Shown here: in pieces, positions 35,236 to 45,911 of the stretch | Layout: the number at the start of each line of letters is the position of its first letter | How positions within the stretch are numbered: the first letter of the stretch is position 1 | Assembly (NCBI GenBank): GCA_963989385.1 | Contig: OZ022502.1 | Span: 5,610,501-5,674,500, forward strand | Length of the DNA: 64,000 nt | DNA from: Ctena decussata | Lineage: Eukaryota > Mollusca > Bivalvia > Lucinida > Lucinidae | Direction of reading: 5' to 3' | Translations under genes and position numbers: made by a program | Notes under the pieces: model-generated | Databases searched by the model: none | The model's input: the letters and a program-made list of their open reading frames with translations, nothing else | What the model was told of the DNA's origin: nothing

Positions 35236-35745
35236 AATAAGATAAAATTCGCGTAAATAGTGCTTTATGGCGTGTGAACACATAATGAAATAAATAAATG
35301 AACGACTACTTTTGCACATGCCCTTCCTGATCGGAATCTTCCAAAAAAAAAAAAAAAAAGATTAATAACCTTTAATAGTCTTGTGAGACTCTGTGTACAT
35401 GCACGCTGATCTAAATCTATGCTATTTGCTTAGGCAGTAGGATACATTCGCATGCTATTCGAATAGAGCCTCGCTTAAAAAATAGTTTTTGCCGATAGGA
35501 CCGTGTATCTGTGTTCTACACATTAACCCAGCCCCAAGGCAAAAAATCCAACTTATCTATCATTAGATTCATACAGCAAGTCTACTCTATAATAGAAGGT
35601 TTTATAGACTGGGTCAGAGAAAAGAGGTAAAACATTTTCAAACTTATCCCTCTCCCCCTCCCCACTCCCCTCCCATGGGGACCATATTCTTTCTTCAGGA
35701 GTTTGCTCCATTTTAAAGATAGGAGTGTGAGAGAGTTTCTTCCCC

Positions 35746-37694
35746 TGATGGCGTATAGTACATTCACCTTAAATGATATCTATCACCCAAGCGTACCATT
35801 GTACGATGGCTTATGGTTTTGTAGCCTAGCAATCATGGTGCCATTGTTTTGCAAGTAAAAGAGAAGTGGTATGTCACTACGTATCATTTCTTATTACTAC
35901 GTTAAGGGTGTGTGGGTGCACCTTCAAGTTTCTCGGCTTTTTTCCCTTTTAACAAGGGATCTACTTTGGTGACCCTGTGGCGAAGCCGCCGGTTTTGTTC
36001 CTAGCAGATTTTTCTTCTTGAGGGTTGCTCTGCGTGGTAAGGGGAGGCAAAATTAGAATGACAGAATTGTTTCCCCTGAAAGTGTACCCATTCACCTAAG
36101 GTAAAGAAATATGTAAATGACCCTCTCATTTTTCTTTAAATTTTGCATTCACAAGTGCACCCATATATACGAGCAATATAAAGTTAGTCCCTGGCTTAAT
36201 CGTTTAGTTGACAGACTTTCTTAAAAATAGAGATTTTCAGGTCAGTTTGTATTGAGCACAATTGGGAACACGGTGAAAATAAGCCAAGTTTCAATCTAAT
36301 GTTTACTAATTCATTTTTGTTTTCCAAAAAACTGATGTTAAGGGTCACATTTATTGTTAATCATAACCAGCTAAAATTTTCTGATACCAGGTTAGTACTT
36401 GCTAAACAAGTGTAGAATATGTATATTCTACACCACTTTTGGCATCATTTATATGCGACGTTGCAGTGTGTGTATTTCAATCCTCGTAATGACGTCACCA
36501 CCCATCCCCCTCCCCCCGCACCTCACCTCAGCGGAATGTATCCATAGCCACAGTAGCGGGACACCGTTCGTCTGTGGACTTAAAAAAAAGTTTCTATTCT
36601 TATTATGTAAATTTTACATAATGTCGCACTAACGTCTACATGGACCCCGCGTCCTGTGTGGTGGTGTCCCATCGTCATTCCATAATTCGCTTTCGGTGTT
36701 CCGGCATATCCTTTCAAAACAAAGTTGTCTCCCTTTCCAGTCACCATAGTTCTGTCTATAGACAGGCCGCTGTGACCGTTATGGGTTTTACAGACGAGCA
36801 AATGGCATCCCGACTAGCAAATCATGCGCATTTGCATTTTCCATTTTTCCGTCTGACGGGGTACTCCTGAACCACATCCCGCCTCCTTCCCTAAGTGAGC
36901 CCAGCCTAATTCAAAGCAGGCCTGTCTACTCCTATGATATCCGTTTAAGGGTACCACCGCTCACCTAACTCCCCCTTGACCTTAATACTTTCCTATTCCG
37001 AATTAAAAGTCGGAATTTCCATTCCGGCACACCAATTCCAGCCGAAATTGAGCACAAGCGCCTCAGTTTTTCCCCAATGATAATGGACTCTTCTACATTT
37101 GAAAGCGGCTGGGTCTGCTTCCTGTGCCACGGGACGAGAGGTTCATCGAAAAAAAAAAGATCTTAATATTTATAAAATTTATCCAAAAGCAGGGCCCTGT
37201 GTCTTGAAATTCGTTTGATTTGGTATGACTAGGGTTTATAGCTTTTAAGTAAATTACTGTATTTCCCTAATAAAAAAACGACATATATCTTAAAGGTCCT
37301 TAATGAGCAACTATCTTGGTTGTACTTTCTAATAAATAGTGTAATTATATTCCCAGCGCCTGTGATTTATTCATTTCGGAAGTGCAATTTCGCTATGTGA
37401 ATTTACCGTTATGAAAGAAAAGTCTACCAGATGGAACCCTACACTGCGCCGTGTACGTCCCAATGTTTACGTTCGAAACGGTACAACGATGAATAGATAT
37501 CGATTTTCCTGTTTAGTGTAAACAATATTTTATTCAATATACTGTACACATGAATATAATTATAACAATCTTTACATTACATAGCAATATACAGTAAAAT
37601 GAAAGGGATACAGAAGTAAGTCATCGACTTATATAAGATCTGGCTCCCAGTTTGACCTAATCAGTCACGTTTTTGTTATGTTTATGACTGGATT
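35746..37694. other. No gene recognised
   Basis: P2 interior beyond the shared core. The ORFs at 36399-36632 and 36640-36870 have no recognisable motif, although the sequence at 36520-36900 is less AT-rich than its surroundings. Poly-A at 37147-37158. Confidence 0.4.
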
Positions 37695-37955
37695 TGATTG
37701 ATTGATTTAATGCTTAACGCCCTCGGTAAACAGCTATGGTCATGTCGGGACGGTCAGTTACCCTAACCACACTATTCCTGGGCAGGCTTAGACATCCTAA
37801 GCGGTTAACCAGTACTAAGTGCACATACTTTCGCCAGTAGCTGACAACTGTCCTTCTTGAATCAGCGGAAGGAGAAACGAAAGTATGTGGCCAGACAGGG
37901 TTTCGAACCAGACTTATGAGTCAGGTGCCCTACCGATTGCGCTACGCGGCCCGGC
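37695..37955 (-). mobile_element. tRNA-derived SINE, family S-a (minus copy)
   Basis: Reverse orientation of the 14478-14752 element: GGGCCGCGTAGCGCAATCGG head, TCTGGTTCGAAACCC B box, CACATACTTTCGTTTCTCC, GGTTAACCGCTTAGGATG, CTGACCGTCCCGACATGACC, and an AATC simple repeat (inverse of GATT at 37695-37708) as tail. Confidence 0.85.
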
Positions 37956-38643
37956 GTTTATGACTGGAGCTTCAGGTTTAAAATTTGCAGTCATTTACAG
38001 GCGACTATAAACATGTTAAAGACATGCTCAGAATCGCTCTGACAGGCGACAGAGTTTTAGCATGGAATGCCTCTACAGAATAATTAAGGGTTCGGACTTT
38101 AGTATCAGGAAATTATTAAACCGAAACTTATAGTAATAGAAAACTTTGGTACCCAAATACGCGCCATGCTATGGGAAAAGGTATCTATGGGTCTTCTGGC
38201 GATGTGCGGTTAGCGAAAGCCCAGATCAGCAGACGCACCGTACAGTCTGAGCGCCACTTTTGTCGGCCACTGATATAATTCTGTAAGCGGACAGCGAATG
38301 CTGAGCTAGGCCTACGCTGTTTGCACATACCCTGGCGAACCATTTTCTTACGTCGCAGCTTATGATAGGATGTGTGCAACGTATATGACCTAAACAATAC
38401 TCGTCTAATTTTACCCTAATCTGCGTAATGAATACGCCAATGTTAACAGGCGCCAGTAAAAATAACGGGAAATGGACTGGCAACCGGTTGCCAGGTATTC
38501 TACCGTAAAATGTACGGATTTTTACAGTGTGGACGCAGTCGTGTTACCAGCTGTTATACCAGTATGTATGTGGAAAGGGAGGGAACTTGAGGGGCTCAAT
38601 TTCTATTGAGTTGGATATCAGATGTCCTCTCTCCCACAAAGAG
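37956..38643. other. No gene recognised
   Basis: Unassigned sequence within P2. The minus-strand ORFs at 38185-38483 show no recognisable domain. Confidence 0.35.

Positions 38644-38686
<43 letters not shown>
38644..38686. repeat. CT microsatellite
   Basis: Pure (CT)n of about 20 units. Confidence 0.95.
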
Positions 38687-38688
<2 letters not shown>

Positions 38689-39599
38689 TGTGCAAGTATC
38701 TTTATGATATATTTCATGTTGATGAAAGATGATGTAGCATAGACTTGCATTTTTACAGGAATTAAGTAGCAGAGAACTTCAATTTTACAGCAACAGAAGA
38801 GGCCGTGACAAAATCAACAGAGGACTTGAAAGAAAGATGATTCAAATTCCATTTTCACGACACTACGTCACGTCATACTTTCTAGTCAACATTATTTTCA
38901 GTATGGCAGCTTACATCAAACTTTTACAAAAAAATATCAACCATGCGTCCGCGATTCACCTTATTCATTGCGCCAGTTATACCTTCTTTTTTTCTTATTT
39001 GTTTTCGTCATTTTTACAAAGGGAAACTGCACTTGTGACTTCTTGCCTGCTTACTGATTGTCGCGGCCCTTTCCAAAAGCACCTGCTCTCGGTAGGGGTG
39101 GGGGAGAGGACTTTGACCCTAGGTGAACACATTCTTCTTACGGAAACATACTGGATGAAAAATGTCTAAATTACCTGGTAGTGAACCTACTCATCTTTAA
39201 TTTTATTTCTACTGACTCGTGTTTATGTGGCATTAGTTTTGATATCTGTCATTTGGATTTCTTGGCTTAATTATTTTTATATACTCTGTTGCCAAACCTT
39301 TCATATGATAAAATTCTTGTATCTTGTAAAACCCGTTCTGAGTCCTCCTTAACATACGCACTGAAGCATTCCACGAGAGTCTATTTTTTAAGAGACAAGT
39401 GTAGTTAGGAAGCGCAGTCAGCTTCATTTTATGGGCAAAGTTTCTTTGAATAAAAAAATGGGGTTAATGAAAATAAATGCTAGCTTTATTTTGCCAATTT
39501 TAAATGGTAAGTTTATTTGACAAACAAAATTTGTCAACGAGAACAGAATGTTTGTCGTACCACTTTGCTCAAAGATGCGACTTTGACCTTAAGAAAAAT
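38687..39599. other. No gene recognised
   Basis: Unassigned. The 110-codon plus-strand ORF at 38837-39169 is the longest unexplained frame in P2 but has no recognisable motif and no splice-site support. Confidence 0.35.
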
Positions 39600-42500
39600 A
39601 ATCAAGGGTAGTACATGTACCACTCTTGCACCGTTTGGAACTTTCGAGTTCAGCAATATTATAACCAAAAAAATTCGACTATATATTGGATTCGAGGTGT
39701 GGTACATGTACCAATGTCGCCTCAGTCTAAATGCTGCACAGATCTGTTATAGCAAACACCTTTAGTGTTAATGGTGTTACATATACCACTATGCTCATCG
39801 ACGCGAAATTTAGCTTTAAGATACTATTGAAAAGCACTCAAGATTGGTGCATGTACTACTCTTGCTCCATTGTGGATTTTATAGTCTAGAAACATAATAA
39901 GCAAGATATTTCGACTATTCCTTTGGTCTCAGGTGTGGTACATGTACCACTGTTGCTTTACTGACTTTAGGGATGGTACGTGTACCACAGTGACTATGCC
40001 CAGATGCGAGCCCGAGAATTAATATTCTGAAGAAAAACATTCAAGGGTGGGACATGTACCACTCTTGCTCATTTTGCATTTCGACCATCCCTGTGTTGTG
40101 AGGTGTAGTACATGTACCGCTCTCGCTTGAGTCTTAATCCTTCTGCTCTGATGCGTTATAGCATACACCTTTGATTCTGGGGTGGTACATGTATCACTGT
40201 GCTCATATATGCTATATTTGAGCATTTAGATTCCGAAGAAGCAACAATCAAAAATCAGCAAAAGTGGTACATGAACCACTTTTGCTCTGTTTCAAATTAC
40301 CGAATTCACAAACAAGGTAGCCAATATAGTTCGAATATTCCTTTGATCTGAGGCGTGGGACATGTACCACTCTTGATCTTTCTTAATTTTCCCTGCTCAG
40401 ACACAGTATAAAAAACACCTGAAGTTTGTAAAAGATGGTACATGTGCTAGTGTACCACTCTTACTCCGTTCTAAATATCCCTGCTCAGGTCGTTGTGACA
40501 AACATTTCTGTTTGTAGGGGTGGTACATGTAGCATTTCGACCAAAGTTGTAACAAAAATGAGAATTTAGATACTGAAATGTGATCAGGAGAGGTACATGT
40601 ACCGCTCTTGCTCATTTTCAAATATATGTATTCAGTTGCGCTATAGCAAGTGCTCTTGATTATAGGAACGGTAGATGTACCACTTTGATAAATTTTAAAA
40701 ACGTTATTGGCAGAAAATGTGATTTGAAGGGTGGTACATGTATCACTCCTGCTCATTTCCGAGTTTGTCTCTTCTGATGCATTGTAGCAGACACTTTTGA
40801 CCTGAAGGGTGGCGCGAGTACCACTCTTGTTCATTTCCGGGTTTTTCTTTCAGGTGCTTTTTAGCAGACACCTTTGATTTGAGGGGTGGTACATGTACCA
40901 CTCTTGCACATTTCCAAGTTTGCCTTTCAGATGCCTTGTAGCAGACGGCTTTGATTTTAGGTGTGGTACATGTGCTTATTTCCGAGTTTGTCTTTCAGAT
41001 GCGTTGTAGGGGATACCTTTGATTTGAGGGGTGGTACATGTACCACTCTTGCTCATTTCCGAGTTTGTCTTTCAGAAGTCTTGTAGCAGACGCCTTTGAT
41101 TTGACGGACGGTGCATGTAACACTTTTGCACATTTCCGAGTTTGTCTTTCAGATGCGTTGTAGCAGATACCTTTGATTTGAGGGTAGGTACATGTACCAC
41201 TCTTGCACATTTCCGAGTTTGCCTTTCAGATGCGTTAAAGTAGAAACCTTTGATTAGAAGGCTGGTACATGTACCACTCTTGCCCATTTCCAAATTTGTC
41301 ATTCAGATGCCTTGTAGCAGAGACTTTTGATTTGAGGGTGGTATTTATGCCACTCTTGCTTATTTCCGAGTTCGTCTTTCAGTTGCGTTGTAGCAAACGA
41401 TTTGGTTTGAGAGGGTACATGTACCACTCATGCACATTCCTAGTTTGTCTTTCAGATACATTGTAGCAGACACCTTTAATTTGAGGGGTGGTACATGTAC
41501 ATCTTTTGCACATTTCCGAGTTTGTCTTTCAGATGCGGTGTAGCAGACACCTTTAATTTGAGTGGTGGAACATGTATCACTTTTGCACATTTCCGAGTTT
41601 GTCTTTCAGATGCGGTGTAGCAGACATCTTTAATTTGAGGAGTGGTACATGTACCACTCTTGCACATTTCCGAGTTTATCGTTCAGATGCGTTGTAGCAG
41701 ACACCTTTACTTCGAGGGGTGGTTATGTACCACTCTTTCACATTTCCGAGTTTGTCTTTCAGATGCGGTGTAGCAGACACCTTTTATTTGAGGAGTGGTA
41801 CATGTACCACTCTTGCAGATTTCTGTGTTTGTCTTTCAGTTGCGTTGTAGTTGACACGTATGATTTGATGAGTGGTACATGTACCACTCTAGTTCATTTC
41901 CGAGTTTATCTTTCAGATGCATTGTAGCAGACACTTTTGGGTTGCGGGGTGGTACATGTACCACTCTTCATCATTTCCCAATTAGTCTATTCAGATGTGT
42001 TGGAACAAACACCTTTCATTTGAGGGGTTGTACATGTACCACTCTAGCTTATTTCCGAAGTTTTCAGTTCAGATGCATTATAGCGAACCCTTTGATTTTA
42101 GAGGTGGTACATGTACCATTTCGACCAAAGTTGTAATAAAATGAGAATCGAAGAGTGATTAGGAGTGGTACCACTCTTGCCCCAAACCAAGTTTATTGCT
42201 TAGATGCACTTTTTTCGATCTCTTTAGCAAGTAGGTGTAAAGTAGTTTTCATTTATCTTATAAATATGAGGGGTGGTACATGTACCACTCTGGCTTCATT
42301 TATGATGATCTCTCACAGTTCGACTAATTATTCGATTTGCTCATAGATATGATTGCGAGTTTGAAGATCATGAAGAACAAATTTCCAGGGGTGGTACATA
42401 TACCACTCTTGTTTTGTTCTATTTGTCCCAGCTCAGATCGTTTTGACAAACACCTCTGTTTTTAGGGGTGGTACATGTACCACTCTTGCACCATTTCGAA

Positions 42501-43370
42501 TTTTCTTGTTCACTGAGGAGGATGTATCCAAAACCATTCGACTATCCCTTTGATTTGAGGTATGGTACATGTACCACTCTGCTCATAAATACGATTTTGG
42601 GATTTTTAGCCAATGAAGAATAAACAACCACAACGACTCTTATTCCGCTCTGGGTGTCCCAGCTCAGATTGTTGTGACACACACAGCTGTTTTTAGGGGT
42701 GGTACATGTACCACTCTTGCTCATTTCAAATTATCTGTTTAGATGCATTGCAGCAAGCGCCTCTGATTATAGGTGCGGTACATGTACCACTTTGACAAAA
42801 ATTGTAGAAAATTAAAACAGGCCTGTTTGTAGGGATGGTACATGTACCACTCTTGCTCATTTCCAATTATCTGTTTAGATGCGTTGTAGCAAGCACCATG
42901 ATTGATAATAGGGGTGGTACATGTACCACCTTGACTAAAATTGTACAAAATGAGAACATCTCTGTTTGTAGGGTGGTACATGTACCACTCTGATCGTAGA
43001 AGCAATATGTGAGAAAGTTAATATTCTGAAAAAAGTGCGACATGTACCACCCCTCGCCCCATCCCTCATGACTGACTCGGAAGCGTTCTTGCAAACATTA
43101 TTTTGATGATAATGAAAATGATTGAGGTGTGGTACATGTACCACTTTGCTCATGAATGGAGTATTTGAGCACACAGCAGGTTAGAAAATCGGCAAAAGTG
43201 GTACATGTACCACTCTTGTGAAAGTCATTTTTCAGGGCAATTTGCCTAGGGATTTTTATTGGTTAAACAGGAACACCGTTTTTATAGCGTTTTTACCCCC
43301 TTTAAAATTGCAAAAAATGACCCGAAAAGAGTACTTAATTGTAAAATCCCTTTTTAAATTATCATTAGTT
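39600..43370. repeat. P2 right arm: GTGGTACATGTACCAC array
   Basis: Several dozen palindromes, from 39608 to 43214. The inner part (39600-40860) is diverged; many palindromes carry one mismatch (GTAGTACATGTACCAC, GTGGTACGTGTACCAC). The middle (40860-42130) is a regular tandem block. The outer part (42130-43370) mirrors the left arm. At 3.8 kb it is more than twice the left arm, mainly because of the tandem block. Confidence 0.85.
40860..42130. repeat. 75-bp tandem block, about 17 units
   Basis: Each unit has CTCTTGCACATTTCCGAG, TTTGTCTTTCAGATGCG, TTGTAGCAGACACCTTTGAT and GGGGTGGTACATGTACCAC, with spacing of 69-79 bp. Because 75 is a multiple of three, minus-strand reading frames stay open across several units (repeated GTCTTPQIKGVCYNASERQT-like peptides); these are not treated as genes. 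Confidence 0.85.
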
Positions 43371-45030
43371 AAACGTAACTGTGTTTATTACGCCGTCGAT
43401 AAAATGGCATCCACAAAACAATTGAGACTGAGCAAAAGTCACCGTTAACGAACTGTTCCACAAAATATTGATCATAACTGCAATGGCGTCACCTCTAAAT
43501 GACCAGAACACCTTAAAGCAATTTGTTGCTGTAAATTGGCGCTATTCCTGCAGATTTAATTAAACAAGGTTCGACAGTTAGTCATTCTGACGTCAGGTTT
43601 TAAAATCATCAAAGATCCTCTTGATAGCAGCAATATTGAACTTAAAGTTTCTCCATTATTAGCAAATGAAGAATAAACAACCACAACGACTCTTATTCCG
43701 CTCTGGGTGTCCCAGCTAAGATTGTTGTGACACACACAGCTGTTTTTAGGGGTGGCACATGTACCAATCTTGCTCATTTCAAATTATCTGTTTAGATGCA
43801 TTGCAGCAAGCGCCTCTGATTAAAGGTGTGGTACATGTACCAATTTGACAAAAATTGTAGAAAATTAAAACTGGCCGTCCCAAGGCGGTACTTTCGTTGC
43901 GGTTGCATTTGTTTTATGTTCGGTGCTGTTTAATTTATTGTGTTCTCAATTTAACCCTTCTATAATGAAATAGAAAATAGGTAAAAATAACTGTTAAATG
44001 TTTTTTATATAATTTGCTTAGTCTGTTGTAACCCTTCTGTTAGTCTAAATTATTTAGTTCAATAAAGATGGCTGAGTTGCCACCTATTTGGGAAAGAGCT
44101 GCTGACTCGGCTTATCAATTGTAATTTATTCTTTGTTGGGATGTCTTTGTCAATCTTTCCCTTTGATGTTGGGGACAGGGTTTGGGATCTGATTCAGTCA
44201 GTTCCTGAAGTGTAGTTACTCTTAAAATCTGTTTGTAGGGGTGGTACATGTACCATTCTTGCTCATTTCCAATTATCTGTTTAGATGCGTTGTAGCAAGC
44301 ACCATGATTGATAATAGGGGTGGTACATGTACCACTTTGACTAAAATTGAACAAAATGAGAACATCTCTGTTTGTAGGGTGGTACATGTACCACTCTGAT
44401 TGTAGACGCAATATGTGAGAAAGTAATAATATTCTGAAAAAGTGGTACATGTACCACCCCTCGCTCCATCCCTCATGACTCACTCGGAAGCGTTGTTGCA
44501 AACATTAGTTGGATGATAATGAAAATGATTGAGGTGAAGTACATGTACCACAATGCTCATAAATGGAGATTTGAGCACACAGCAGGTTAAAAAATCGTCA
44601 AAAGTGGTACATGTACCACTCTTGTGAAAGTCATTTTCAGGACAATTTGCCTAGGGATTTTTATTAGTTAAAAAGGAACACCGTTTTATAGCGTTTTTAC
44701 CCCTAACATAGCCGAAAATGACCCGAAAAGAGTACTGAATTGTAAAATCCCTATTTAAATTATCATTAGTTAAACGTAACTGTGTTTATGACGCCGTCAA
44801 AATTGGCATCCACAAAACAATTGAGCAAAAGTCACCGTTAACGAACTGTTCCACAAAATCTTGAACATAACTGCAATGGCGTCACCTCTAAATGACCAGA
44901 ACACCTTAAAGCAATTTGTTGCTGTAAATTGGCGCTATTCCTGCAGATTTAATTACACCAGGTTCGACAGTTACGTCATTCTGACGTCAGGTGTTAAAAT
45001 CATCAAAGATAATCTTGATAGCAGCAATCT
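42608..45030. repeat. 1.05-kb tandem duplication across the P2 right boundary
   Basis: Unit 1 (42608-43660) and unit 2 (43661-45030) are highly similar and both contain the outer P2 arm, its terminal repeat, the AAAC target duplication and about 260 bp of host flank (CGTAACTGTGTTTA ... CTGACGTCAGG ... TCTTGATAGCAGCAAT). Unit 2 is longer because of retroposon R3. P2 therefore has a second copy of its right end at 44771. Confidence 0.85.
43871..44221 (+). mobile_element. Retroposon copy R3
   Basis: 351 bp starting CTGGCCGTCCCAAGGCGGTA and ending CTGAAGTGTAGTTACTC, matching R1 at 6893-7246. TTAAAA flanks both sides (43865-43870 and 44222-44227). The other duplication unit has the uninterrupted site near 42823-42832. 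It inserted after the tandem duplication. Confidence 0.85.
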
Positions 45031-45833
45031 TTATGCATTATAGTGTTCCCTGAGTTGACAGTAATAAAGCGCAAAAAAATTCGAGTCCAAACGCCAATTG
45101 ATAATATTTGAAATGGCGTTTGAATTTTTCGGCAAGTTAACGTCAAACTAATGTGCCCCATTGCCGGCTTCTTATGCGTTTGTTTGCAAACACATTTACG
45201 TTTATCTTGTTCAAAGATCCACTTAATACCTTTCAAAAAATGTTGACAATTTTGTTTGTTTAATTGTTTGTCAGCCGGCGCAAAAAGTGAATTCATTCAA
45301 AGTGACGTCAAACGTGCGTTAGATCACCTTTTTCGTCTAAGATTGATGTAATCGCAGTCTTCTAACTTAAACTTACTATATGCGGTCAACAACCTAGAAT
45401 TACTATCCCTAAAGAAAATTTCAAAACTTGCTAAATTTATTTCTTTCAGTATAGTATGATCTTTTTTTCTCAACTGCAAATTGAAGAATTCCCAGTTGCA
45501 GGAAGAATTTTTTGGGGACCAGTTCACAAGCATAAATTAACTTGCTTCCTTAGAGAACTGGCAGATATATAGCTATAATTAAATGTTAATATTATATGTT
45601 CATTATAATGTCCCCTATCCCACCACTTGAGGGTAAATAAAGGTATTTCTGAAATTCCAAATTTTAGGAGAATACGACCGCTATAACGCGAATTTTCCCC
45701 CAATACGTGGGCACCGGCACCATTACCAAAATAGTGAAAAAAATCACTGTGTTCTATTGTTACAGTATCAATACCGTACGTTTAAACAAGGTGTGCTACT
45801 ATTATCAGTCCTAATTCTTACGACAATACTCAC
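45031..45833. other. No gene recognised
   Basis: AT-rich sequence between the duplicated P2 end and the most 3' exon of the macroglobulin-like gene; probably intron. Minus-strand ORFs at 45003-45296 and 45324-45533 have no recognisable features. Confidence 0.4.
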
Positions 45834-45911
45834 TTTTATTCCAGATTGCTTCGGATAGTTCTTTATGTTGTCTTCAATATCATAAGCAGTAGCACCCACC
45901 TTATCCTCGAC
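45834..45911 (-). CDS. Macroglobulin-like gene, exon e (most 3' seen)
   Basis: 26 codons (VEDKVGATAYDIEDNIKNYP...). The acceptor is TTTTCCTAACTAG on the minus strand and the donor is AAA|GTGAGT. It joins in frame after GTSNDIFLYQ, where family members continue from the NDI motif into a helix. Short and less distinctive than the others, but splice sites and frame agree. Confidence 0.65.

Larger units (their letters stand above)
32868..35745 (-). repeat. Core segment shared, inverted, with P1 (right copy)
   Basis: Reverse complement of the 13085-18525 core in five collinear blocks. Conserved phrases include GACATGATATATTCATTTTC, CATCGGACGGGCATGTAGTG, CACCGGGCATGATACAACC and AACCCAGCCCCAAGGCAAAA. 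It lacks the 1.9-kb TIR element but carries its own insertion at 34500-35235. Divergence by eye is about 15 percent, so the copies separated some time ago. Confidence 0.8.
30887..43370. mobile_element. P2: 12.5-kb foldback element with GTGGTACATGTACCAC-array arms
   Basis: The outermost AACTAATGATAATTTAAAAA (30887) and its inverse ending at 43370 continue as collinear inverted homology (GGGATTTTAC, AATTAAGTACTCTTTTCGGG, TTTTTATAGCGTTTTTACCC) into arms packed with the palindrome GTGGTACATGTACCAC. AAAC directly flanks both ends (30883-30886 and 43371-43374), a clean 4-bp target duplication. The interior holds the core shared with P1, an S-a SINE and unassigned sequence. No transposase ORF is visible, so mobilisation would need enzymes supplied elsewhere. 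The class is not one I recognise. Confidence 0.8.

Noticed and set aside
36580..36870. Overlapping ORFs on both strands in a less AT-rich stretch
   Set aside because: No motif, splice site or homologous feature could be recognised, and the frames are short.
39608..43214. GGTACATGTACC as a steroid-receptor or p53 element
   Set aside because: Half-sites would have zero spacing instead of three, and the p53 purine/pyrimidine pattern fails at the second base.
30887..43370. CRISPR-like array because short repeats alternate with spacers
   Set aside because: The DNA is eukaryotic, the spacers are related to one another, and the arms are inverted with terminal repeats and target duplications.
40397..44501. 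Many overlapping minus-strand ORFs of 60-145 codons with repeated SGTCTTP and WYMYHP peptides
   Set aside because: They read the P2 palindrome array, where unit length is close to a multiple of three. Frames shift often, and peptides change with each indel.
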